From contig NC_081828.1 in the NCBI RefSeq assembly GCF_030867095.1, positions 220,007,978 to 220,071,977 of the forward strand: a DNA stretch of 64,000 nucleotides, written 5' to 3'. The position numbers were made by a program, and so were the translations under genes. The notes under the pieces were generated by a model. That model did not search any database. It was not told the origin of the DNA and saw only the letters and a program-made list of their open reading frames with translations. The DNA comes from Alligator mississippiensis. Its lineage: Eukaryota; Chordata; Crocodylia; Alligatoridae. Positions 1 to 9,381 of this stretch are shown one piece after another (positions within the stretch are counted from its first letter, which is position 1; the number at the start of each line of letters is the position of its first letter).

Positions 1-330
1 CACCTCCCGGCCTGCCCCGCGACCACTCCGTCTCCCGGCATGCACCGCGCCGCCCCGCCCCGCCCCGCCCCGCCCCGCGGGACTACAACGCCCGGCGTGC
101 ACCGCGCCCCGCCCCTTTCCCCTCTCCCCGGGCAATGGGGGGCAGTCCGGGGGGGCGGGGCCTGCGGGGGGAGGAAGGAGCCGCGGCCCCCCCCTCCTCC
201 CCCCGGCGCAGGCGGCGGCAGGTGAGCGCGGCCCCCCCGGGATTGCCCCCTTTTGCCCAGGCAGCCCGGGGTGCCCCCTCGTGCCACGTGCGGGGTGTGG
301 CCCCCCCAGGCCGGGCCCCCCGTGCAGGTG
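1..330. promoter_or_regulatory. CpG-island promoter with candidate SLC4A2 exon 1
   Basis: The sequence is extremely GC- and CpG-rich, with GGGGCGGGGC-type Sp1 boxes. It holds a ZNF143/Staf-like site, ACTACAACGCCCGGCGTGC (82-100), and a second partial one, CTCCCGGCATGCACC (about 31-46). A consensus splice donor CAG|GTGAGC follows at 222, so a noncoding exon of roughly 120-221 could splice to the SLC4A2 acceptor at 9309/9310; a second donor lies near 327. In human, CDK5 and SLC4A2 are divergent neighbours, so this could be a shared bidirectional promoter, but no CDK5 exon is visible in the window. The promoter call rests on composition and motifs only. Confidence 0.5.
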
Positions 331-331
331 A

Positions 332-361
332 GCGGGGCGGGGCGGGGCGGGGCGGGGCGGG
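332..361. repeat. (GGGGC)n short tandem repeat
   Basis: About six GGGGC units in a row directly follow a potential splice donor. It is a G-quadruplex-prone stretch of the promoter island. Confidence 0.8.
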
Positions 362-474
362 GGGGCTGGCACCATGCGCGGGGCACGCGGCCGCCCGCCA
401 CCGTGACATCGCTGCCCCTCCCCGAGGCGGGGGCGCGGGGGCGCCTCGGGGCAGCGGGCAGGGATACACGGCGC

Positions 475-2510
475 GTCGGGCGCTGGGCATCGCCGTGCGG
501 CGGCAGGGCGCAGGGCATCGTGTTGGGCGGCATGGCGAGAGCAACACGTCGGGGCCCTGGGCTCTGCGGTGCGGGCGGCAGGGCAGCGCGTCGGGGCGCT
601 GGGTGGCACGGTGTGGGTGGCACATCGGGGCCCTGGGCTCTGTGGTGCGGGCGGCAGGGCAGCGCGGCGGGGCGGGGAGCAGGGCTCTGCAGTGCAGGCA
701 GCGTGTCGGGGCACTGGGCGGCACAGTGCGGGCAGCACACCGGGGCACTGGGCTCTGCGGTGCGGGCGGCAGGGCAGCGCGTCGGGGCAGGGAGCAGGGC
801 TCTGCAGTGCAGGCGGCGGGGCAGCGCGTCGGGGCGCTGGGCGACACAGTGCGGGCAGCGCAGTGCGGGCAGCGCACCGGGGCACTGGGCTCTGCGGTGC
901 GGGCGGCAGGGCAGCGCGTCGGGGCGCTGGGTGGCACGGTGTGGGTGGCACATCGGGGCCCTGGGCTCTGCGGTGCGGGCGGCAGGGCAGCGCGTTGGGG
1001 CAGGGAGCAGGGCTCTGCAGTGCAGGCGGCGGGGCAGCGCGGCGGGGCTCTGGGTGGCATGGTGTGGGTGGCACGTCGGGGCCCTGGGCTCTGCGGTGCG
1101 GGCGGCAGGGCAGCGCGTCGGGGCGCTGGGTGGCACGGTGTGGGTGGCACATCGGGGCCCTGGGCTCTGTGGTGCGGGCGGCAGGGCAGCGCGGCGGGGC
1201 GGGGAGCAGGGCTCTGCAGTGCAGGCAGCGTGTCGGGGCACTGGGCGGCACAGTGCGGGCAGCACACCGGGGCACTGGGCTCTGCGGTGCGGGCGGCAGG
1301 GCAGCGCGTCGGGGCAGGGAGCAGGGCTCTGCAGTGCAGGCGGCGGGGCAGCGCGTCGGGGCGCTGGGCGACACAGTGCGGGCAGCGCAGTGCGGGCAGC
1401 GCACCGGGGCACTGGGCTCTGCGGTGCGGGCGGCAGGGCAGCGCGTCGGGGCGCTGGGTGGCACGGTGTGGGTGGCACATCGGGGCCCTGGGCTCTGCGG
1501 TGCGGGCGGCAGGGCAGCGCGTTGGGGCAGGGAGCAGGGCTCTGCAGTGCAGGCGGCGGGGCAGCGCGGCGGGGCTCTGGGTGGCATGGTGTGGGTGGCA
1601 CGTCGGGGCCCTGGGCTCTGCGGTGCGGGCGGCAGGGCAGCGCGTCGGGGCGCTGGGTGGCACGGTGTGGGTGGCACATCGGGGCCCTGGGCTCTGTGGT
1701 GCGGGCGGCAGGGCAGCGCGGCGGGGCGGGGAGCAGGGCTCTGCAGTGCAGGCAGCGTGTCGGGGCACTGGGCGGCACAGTGCGGGCAGCACACCGGGGC
1801 ACTGGGCTCTGCGGTGCGGGCGGCAGGGCAGCGCGTCGGGGCAGGGAGCAGGGCTCTGCAGTGCAGGCGGCGGGGCAGCGCGTCGGGGCGCTGGGCGACA
1901 CAGTGCGGGCAGCGCACCGGGGCACTGGGCTCTGCGGTGCGGGCGGCAGGGCAGCGCGTCGGGGCGCTGGGTGGCACGGTGTGGGTGGCACATCGGGGCC
2001 CTGGGCTCTGCGGTGCGGGCGGCAGGGCAGCGCGTTGGGGCAGGGAGCAGGGCTCCGCAGTGCAGGCGGCGGGGCAGCGCGGCGGGGCTCTGGGTGGCAT
2101 GGTGTGGGTGGCACGTCGGGGCCCTGGGCTCTGCGGTGCGGGCGGCAGGGCAGCGCGTCGGGGCGCTGGGTGGCACGGTGTGGGTGGCACATCGGGGCCC
2201 TGGGCTCTGCGGTGCGGGCGGCAGGGCAGCGCGTCGGGGCAGGGAGCAGGGCTCTGCAGTGCAGGCGGCGGGGCAGCGCAGCGGGGCGCTGGGTGGCACG
2301 GTGTGGGTGGCACATCGGGGCCCTGGGCTCTGAGGTGCGGGCGGCAGGGCAGCGCGTCGGGGCGGGGAGCAGGGCTCTGCAGTGCAGGCGGCGGGGCAGC
2401 GCGTCGGGGCGCTGGGCAGCACGGTGCAGGCGGCACATCGGGGCAGGGAGCAGGGCAGTGCGTCAGGGCGCTGGGCGGCGTGGTGCGGGCGGCAGGGTGG
2501 CACAGTACGG
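475..2510. repeat. GC-rich minisatellite with 527-bp higher-order repeat
   Basis: Basic units of about 35-45 bp (GGGCTCTGCGGTGCGGGCGG… and GGGTGGCACGGTGTGGGTGG… types) alternate. They are organised into a larger unit: the marker GCGTGTCGGGGCACTGGGCG starts at 701, 1228 and 1755, exactly 527 bp apart each time. The third copy lacks about 15 bp near 1905, where the two earlier copies carry GCGCAGTGCGGGCA twice over. Outer units (475-560 and 2400-2510) are more diverged. Stops are rare because the sequence is about 75-80% GC, so both strands carry open frames of more than 800 codons; I treat those as composition artefacts. Confidence 0.9.
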
Positions 2511-3374
2511 GCAGGTCGAGGCACCGCCCAGGCTGCGGCTGTGCTGGGCAGCGTTGTGGTGTCCCCGGCTCCGGCACTCATTAGCAGCCGCCTGCAGGGC
2601 ACCAACCCCTTCGTGCTCTTCAGGGTCACCGGACGACTTCAAGCGGCTGCTGGGAGCTGGGATTTCATTGCCCTAATGGCCCCCCCACTGCGGTGTGGCC
2701 CTGGGGAGGGGCGCTTGGCACTGCGCTGCACGGGGGCTGCCCGTGGCACGGGTGCAGCCGGCATCTCCTCCCCTCTCCTCCCGCCAGGGCAGCGCCGAGC
2801 GGCTCCAGACGAGGCCTGTAATTAGGGGGCGGGAGGCCGCGTGTCATCACCGCACCGTCTGGCCATGACGTGCCATGTCGTCGTCCCCCCCACCCAGGCC
2901 GCAGCCAGAGCGCTGGGGCTGCCCCGGGTCAGCGGCTCCCCCAGCCCCTCCGTCCCCCGCTGTGGGGTGCTGGGGTCTGCGCCCGGCCCCTCGCCCCAGA
3001 CCGTGCTGTCAGCCCCTTATTACTGCCCCTTCCCTCTGGCCTTCGGTCCCCGACCCTGCCTCGCGGGGCCGTTCCCTGCAGGTGTGGGGCGGCCCCGAGC
3101 CCGGCACCCAGGTCCTGCAGCCAGCGCCGGAGCAGGGTCTGTGTCCCAGGCCCCCCCCGGCCTCACGCGCCTGTGCCAGCAGGTGCCCCCGCGACCCCTC
3201 TCCTCCGGGCCACGCTCGGCAGGCAGGTGCTGGCCCCTGGCCGACCCCAGTGCCCAGCGGGAGCCGCGGAGCTTGGAGGTGGGGCTGCCGGAGGAGCAGC
3301 GCGGAGACTTGGCACGCGCCGTGTTTGGACGAGGGGCCTGTTGCAGACTTGCCGAAACAAAGGCTCACGCTGGG

Positions 3375-3609
3375 TATAAAAGCCGTGCCGGCGCCGGGCA
3401 GCTCGCAGTGGCCGCAGGGGCTGTGCTTGCCCCGGGCCTGGCTCCCGCGCTCCCGGCCCGCGGGCCCCGAGCCCGGCGTGGCTCCTTGTTCAGGGGCCCG
3501 TTGCCCCCCAGCCCCGAGGACTCCGCCGGTGCCAGACCCGCACCCCGGCAGCACCGCGGGAGCCAGGAGCAGCCTGCTGGGACGGGGAGCCCGGAGGCTG
3601 GGCGATGGG
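3375..3609 (+). promoter_or_regulatory. TATA box and candidate noncoding first exon
   Basis: A strong TATA element (GGTATAAAAGCC, TATAAAAG at 3375-3382) is followed by GC-rich sequence and, at 3609|3610, by a near-consensus donor ATGGG|GTGAGTGAGG. An exon from about 3405 to 3609 could splice into the SLC4A2 exon that starts at 9310. The element could equally serve an unannotated transcript. Confidence 0.3.
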
Positions 3610-5176
3610 GTGAGTGAGGGGCGGGCGCTGGCACCAGCTGCCCACGGCTGCCCGGAGTCGGGAAAGGGACGTGGCTGTGGGGGTAGGTCTTGGGGTGCAG
3701 CCGGGCCTCGACCTGGGGTCTCCCTTCCGGGGCCGGGGGGCTCTGGGTGGCTTGGCGTGGCCGGTGGGACCCACAGCTCCTGGCGTGGTGCCGAGGCTGC
3801 GGGCAGCTGCGCCCTGCTCCTTCCCCGGGGTCGGAGTCGGGGCCCTGGCCAGCTGGTGCTGAGCATCCGGGCTGGCGAGGGCTGCCCTGCCTCCCGTGGC
3901 CTCCCGTGGCCGGGGCGGGGCCCCAGCCGGCACTCCAGGCTCACGCTGCGGGCGTGCACGGGTGAGCAAGGCACTAGCGAGTCATTCCTGGCAGCGACGC
4001 TGGTGAGTTGGGGTCGCTCGCACTGGAGGGGTGGCTTCATGGCAGAGGTGTCGGGAGCCGCATGGCGGTCCCCCCCTCCCCACCCCGGGGCCGTGCCCCC
4101 TCCCCTGCTGGGCTGGGTGTGCCACCCTGTCCTCTCCAGAGGGGCCTGATAATTGCCATGGTGACAGGAGGAAACACTCGCTTCCTGGCCTCGTGACTGG
4201 AGCGGGCAGCTGGGGGGGCCGGGGCCCGCAGAGGCAGGGGTGGGCCGGGGGCAGCTGGGGGCCCCGGGGGGCCACGGCAGCAGGTCGCTGCGGATGCGGG
4301 GAGCGTCGGAGCGGGGGCAGGCGCTGGGGCCGTGGCTGGGGGGGTGGGAAGTGGGGGCCGTGCCGGCAGCCACCGTCGTGGAATATTAGAGCCCTTGAGG
4401 AATGCACGGGGGGGGGGAGGGGGATTAGCGCCCTCGCCACAGGCTTTTTGTCCCCCACGGACGGCGGCTCTGGGAACCGCCACTGCTCACGGTGCCCCCC
4501 GGGGCAACCCTGCCCCTGCCTGGGCCGGGACGGGTCCTGCCTGCCTTGACCCCGACGCTGACCCTGACCCTCCCTGACCTCCTCTGGTGGCGATGGTGGG
4601 GGCCGGTGCCCAGGCACCTGTGTCCTGCCGTCCGTCTGCCCCTTTTTGCCACGGGTGCCCTGCGGGCTGGTGCCAGGCTGAGGTGGCCCGGTGTAGGAAG
4701 CACGATTTGGGGACACGGTGGTTCCAGGACTCTGGTTCTGTCCGGGACTCCCCACGTGGGCTGGCACGACGTGGTGCCTGAGGGCTGGCTACCGCCAGGC
4801 TACGCTACCTCAGTCTCTAGTGGTTTCTTTCTGGGGGTAGAGTGAGGTTGCCTGGGCCCTGCAGCCACGCCGGGTCCCTGCTGCTGGTTCTGGTGCTGGG
4901 GGGTTGGAGGGGGACCATGTCCCATGATGGGCTGAGGGGAGCCGCCTGCGCCTGTCCTCGGTCTGACCCCGTCACCACAGGGCCACCCTGAGCGGCAGGG
5001 TAGGGTTCACACCCTGACACACAGGTTAAGGGAGGTGCCCGGGGACCCATGGGGAAGCGGTGGCGGAGCTAGAGCTGGTGCCATGCCCGCAACCCGCTGA
5101 CAGCTGCACATGGGGAGGTGGCGCAAGCCTGCGGGGCTGCCGGCCTTGCCCCATTTCCTGGCTTTGCCGTGCTCCA

Positions 5177-5206
5177 CCCTGCCCTGCCCTGCCCTGCCCT
5201 GCCCTG
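5177..5206. repeat. (CCCTG)n microsatellite
   Basis: About six perfect CCCTG/CCTGC pentamer units. Confidence 0.85.
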
Positions 5207-5806
5207 GTGCAGGAGCTCGGCTGGGGGGCCGCAAGTCTTGGCGGGGCGGGGCCGGGCGAGGGGCCGGGCGGGCACAGCGCTGGCAGGGCCTGCGGGCCAC
5301 GTGCAGTAATCGCCTGAGCCGGGCCAGTCGGGGCTCGCCTGGAATGCGCCTCCTGCGCCGCGGCAGCACCAGCCAGCGCCACTCGCACCCGGCCCGGCCC
5401 GGCCCGGCCGCCCGCCCCGGGGCCGGGGTCTGCCGGGGTCGTGCCAGCACCCGCACCCTGCAGTCGCGCCATCCAGGCAAGGACCTCGGGCAGCACCGAA
5501 GGTCAGAGCAGGGCGCCGCGCTGGGACCCGTCTCCTCGCCCCCCGAGGCCAGGGCAGCCCCCAGGCTCGCAGCCCTCCTGAGCCCGCACCCCCCGTCTGC
5601 GCCTGGTCTGTCCGTCTGCGTCCGGGGCCATGGGAGCGCGACCGTCCTGCCGGCGGCATCACGTGCTCCAGCTGCCTCTTTGCGCACCCAGGCCGTGGTT
5701 CCCACGGGGTAGGACGGGGTGGGGGCGGCTCCTGCCCGCAGGCAGGGGGGCCCGGGCCTGCCCTGGGGGGACCCCCAACCCCCCCAGCCCGCGGGAGCAC
5801 AGGGGC

Positions 5807-5814
5807 TATAAATA
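5807..5814 (+). promoter_or_regulatory. TATA box (CTATAAATAG)
   Basis: GGGGCTATAAATAGCGGG is a textbook TATA element in otherwise GC-rich sequence, so it is unlikely to be background. A start site would fall near 5838. I see no clear coding exon or donor directly downstream, so its transcript is unknown. Confidence 0.3.
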
Positions 5815-8346
5815 GCGGGTCCGGGGGCGGGAGAGGGAAGCGCTTGAGTCACCGGAGTCCTGCTCAATGTTTCCGGCGCCGGGCGGCATTTGCAGCAGAC
5901 CCAGGGCCGCCGGACGGGGTTGACTCACCCCGGGGAAGTGCTCGTGCTCCTCCTCCACCCAGCGCAGCCCCGTGACTGCTTCCTCCCCCCCCCGGCCTGG
6001 CATGGCACCGGGGGGGGCACAGCCACCTGCCCTGTGCCCCTAACGCCTTCACGGGCAGGGGTCAGAGGGCATCGGGGTCGGGGCCATGGTGTCAGGCCCT
6101 CAGGGGGCCGTGTCCAGGCAGGGGTCACGGGGCGCCGGGGCCATGGGGCTGTGCCCCCGTGGAGTTGGGGCCAAGCTGTGTGCCAGAGGGGGGCCCCATC
6201 CTGCCCTGCCTGCTGGGGCCGGGGACAGGCCCGGCTGCTTCTCCGTCCCGCATGCAACAGTCCCCGAGGCACTCACAGGGTGCTAATCCCGGATTAAACG
6301 GACAAAGCTGCTTACGGGGCGGGGGGGGCACCGCCAGCGCAGGAATGCGAGGGCCCGGGGCAGGGCTGGCACGGGCCCGAGCAGCGTTGCACCGGTGAGA
6401 CCCCATGGGCTGCTTGCCCCACGGCCGCCACGCTGCCCTGCGCCGGTGGAGCGGGGTGCCCTGGTTGCGCCCCGGCTCTGCCTCCGCCCGTCCCGGCCGG
6501 TGGCACCGTGCCCACGGCTCTGGCTGTGCCCAGGGCCAGCTGTCGGCACTTCAGAGGGAAGCAGAAAACAAAAACAAAGCGGCGGCACCGCAAGCCAAAC
6601 ACGAGGCCGCGGCGAGGGGGAAAGCAAACACGGCTCTGCCTTTGGGCCTCAGCGCTGGGCCTGTGTCGGCGCTGGTGCCGGCCTGGTCCCCGGGGAAGCC
6701 CCCACATGCCGTGGCCCGGGAGAAGCTGTTGGCGAGGGGCTGCGTGGGCCCGGCGGCGATGGGCAGCTGCTGGGCAGGGGCCGGCCCTGGGGTGTGGATG
6801 GGGTTGGGGCCAGGCCTGTGCCTGACCGTGCTGCAGGGTCCGGGGTGGGGGGACGTGGCCCTGGCCCCCTGCCCCAGCCAGCCAGCACAGGGGCTGCCCC
6901 TGCGTCCTGCCCGCAGCTTCTGGGGGGCAGGTGCTGGGCAGACCCGAGCTGCCCCCAGGGCCCCGGGAATGGGTCCGGCCCCGGGGTGGCACCAGCCAGG
7001 GCAGAGGTATGTGCTGGAGCCTTGCCGGCCTGCTGTGCCTGGTGCTGGGCCGGCTGCGGGGGCCGTGCCAGGGGGGTCAGGCCGGGCCGCGGGAGGGTGC
7101 TGGCCCCCGCTGGTAGGGCGCGGGGGGGCCGGGGCTTGGCAGGGCAACCTCATCTGCGCCCGCTCGGCAGGAATGTGGAAGTTCTGGCTCCTGCCCCGTA
7201 ACCGGAGCCGCACAGCCTGCCCGGGGCCAGGACCGGGGCCGAGCAGCCCTCTCGCAGGGGCAGCTCTGGACGGCAGGCCCCAAGCGCCGTGCCGGCCGTA
7301 GGGCCGAGGTGGCAGTCCCGGGAGGCGCTGGGTGCCTGGGCACGGCCTGGGTCGCAGCCGCCCAGGTGCTGGACAGGAGGAGGAGGGTCTCGGGGCTCGG
7401 CCTGGGTGGGGGGGCGCACAGCGCCAGCTGGCGGGGCCGGGAGGCAGCTGGGGAGGGGGATGTGGCTCCGTCTGGGCTGCCTCTGCCCCGTGGCACAGTC
7501 TGCATGGCCCCCAGCTGTGCCGTGGTCCCGGCCGGTAGCACGGGGGCACCGACACTGGGGCAGGGGCTGCCTGGCATGGTGCGAGCTGCCCCCCTGCCTG
7601 GGTAATCCGGTCTGGAGACGTGCTGCAGAAACCTGGCTCTGGGCAGCGCTGCTGGCAGGGGCTGGCGTGGTACCGCCAGGCGCCCTGATCCCTGGTGGGG
7701 CTGGTGCCCGCCCCCCACCCGTACCCCCACCATGCCTGGGCACTGCCAGGCGCAGCGTGGGCTCCCCGGTGCCAGGGACGCAGCGCCTGCTGTCGGGACC
7801 GCTGTTACCCGGTGCTCTCCGGGCAGGGGCAGGCAGCAGTGGGTCAAGGGCAGAGATGGCCGCGCTGCGTCCTGCCCTTGGAAAGCCCCGAGCCCTGGGA
7901 AGGGCGACTCATGCGCTGGCAGCTCCTTCCCCGGGATCCCGCTCCCCTCATCCTGGGAGCCGCTGAGGCCCCAGAGGCGGGGGCAGCGCTGCCGGCCCCC
8001 CACACGGTCGTGCTGGAGCTGCGTGTCAGCGCCGGTTGGGGGTCCCTGCGTATGGGGAGGGGCTGCAGGGTGGGCGGGCCTGATGCCCCTGCCCCATGTT
8101 GCCCCTATTCTGGCACCCACGGCCTTGCCCCACCCCACCCCACCCCGCCTGGGAAGTGCCCGGCGGCCCCCCGGGCATTGGGGCACCAGGGCCCAGCCCC
8201 CACCCCCGGACGCCTGGGTCTGGCAGCATGGGGGCAGGGCAGCCGGGCACCCGGGGCTGGGTGAGTAACCGTGTGATGGCCAGTCATCGCCGGCCGGCCC
8301 CTACCCCGTCGCCTCCCGCCCCTCACGTGGCCACGGCTCATGGGAC

Positions 8347-8481
8347 CATAAAGCCTGCAAGGACGTCGCGGCCCCGCAGACAGCAGTGACTGTCCCGGGC
8401 GCGGGCGCGGGGGGCTGCGGGCGCCGGCAGGGCTGTCTCCGATGTGGCATCCAGCCGCCCCCTGCTCCTAGCGCGCGGGAG
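8347..8481 (+). promoter_or_regulatory. SLC4A2: TATA-like box and candidate SLC4A2 noncoding exon
   Basis: CATAAAG (8347-8353) is followed about 130 bp later by an excellent donor GGGAG|GTGAGTGCG (donor GT at 8482). A 5'-UTR exon of about 8377-8481 would lie only 0.83 kb before the acceptor at 9309/9310. This is one of at least three candidate first exons; transcripts would decide. Confidence 0.35.
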
Positions 8482-9381
8482 GTGAGTGCGGCGCTGGGCC
8501 GGCAGCACGGCCCTGTTGCAGCCCGTGGCGTGGGCTCCGTGTGGGGTCGGGGGCCGGGCTGCCCATGGGTTCCTGTGGCGTGGGCGGGAGCAAGTCCTCG
8601 CGGTGCTGGGGGGATGCGGGCCTCTGACTGCTGCGTGCTGAGCTGTGGGTGCCTCCCTGGTTGCTCCGTGTGCTGGGACACGTGTGCTGACGTGTTCCCC
8701 GAACCGGGGCCTGGGCCGTGGCCTGCGCTGCCCGTGCCCTGGCTGGGCCTGCATGCGCGAGCTGGCTCCATCCGGGCGGCTCTGGCTCTGGCCGCGGGGA
8801 CCCCGCTCCTCCTTCGTTGCTCTTGGCGCTCGCTCGCGCTTCGGGGCGCCACGGCCAAGACAAACGGGGCCGGAGCCGACCCCTGGCGCGTGGCCCCTCC
8901 TCTGTTTGCCTTCGCTCCCTGGCCCCGGGGCCTGCTGGGCCAGGGCTGGGCCGGGCCCCCTCCCCGGGGCGGTGTCCGTGCGGCGCCGTGGGCCCCGGGG
9001 TGCCGCAGGCACAGCACTCGCCCCTCCCTGCCGCTTTCTGGGGCTGTGGCACCCCCTCCTCACCCCACGTGGCTTCAGCACCGTCCAGGCTGGGGGGCCA
9101 AGGCGCACTTTCGGGGTCGAGCTCACGGTGGATCTAAGAGGCTGTGCCAGCGGGCACCTGGGGGGCCGGGCCATGCAGGGATGGGGGCAGGGGTGGGTGC
9201 ACCCACAGCATCAAGGCCGGGTGTGACCCCAGGGGAGGGTGGGTGCTGGTGACGGGGCCGGGGGCTGCTGCAGTGGTCCTGACCGCCCCCTCCCCCCGTA
9301 CCCCTACAGGTTATGCTGCCCCCAGCACGCCCTCTGAGCGCCCGTGAGAAGGAGAAGGGCTAGCGCGCTGCCCGCGCCACC

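Larger units (their letters stand above)
2511..9309. other. SLC4A2: GC-rich region upstream of SLC4A2, no coding exon recognised
   Basis: This 6.8 kb stretch is very GC-rich and therefore full of overlapping open frames on both strands, none with a recognisable protein family or plausible codon usage. It probably represents the first (noncoding) intron and distal promoter of SLC4A2. Candidate alternative first exons inside it are listed separately (about 3375, 5807 and 8347). A purine-rich tract (AAAACAAAAACAAAGCGGCG) near 6565 and a CCATGGTGAC-containing block near 4155 stand out from the background but have no assigned role. Confidence 0.5.

Noticed and set aside
83..2629. Open frames of more than 600-800 codons on both strands
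   Set aside because: They run through a minisatellite of about 75-80% GC, exist in several overlapping frames at once, and encode only repeated Ala/Gly/Arg/Pro-rich peptides. Absence of stops follows from composition.
2841..9250. Many 150-450 codon frames upstream of SLC4A2
   Set aside because: They overlap on both strands in very GC-rich DNA, show no known domain, and lack start or splice context. One or more noncoding SLC4A2 exons explain the region better.
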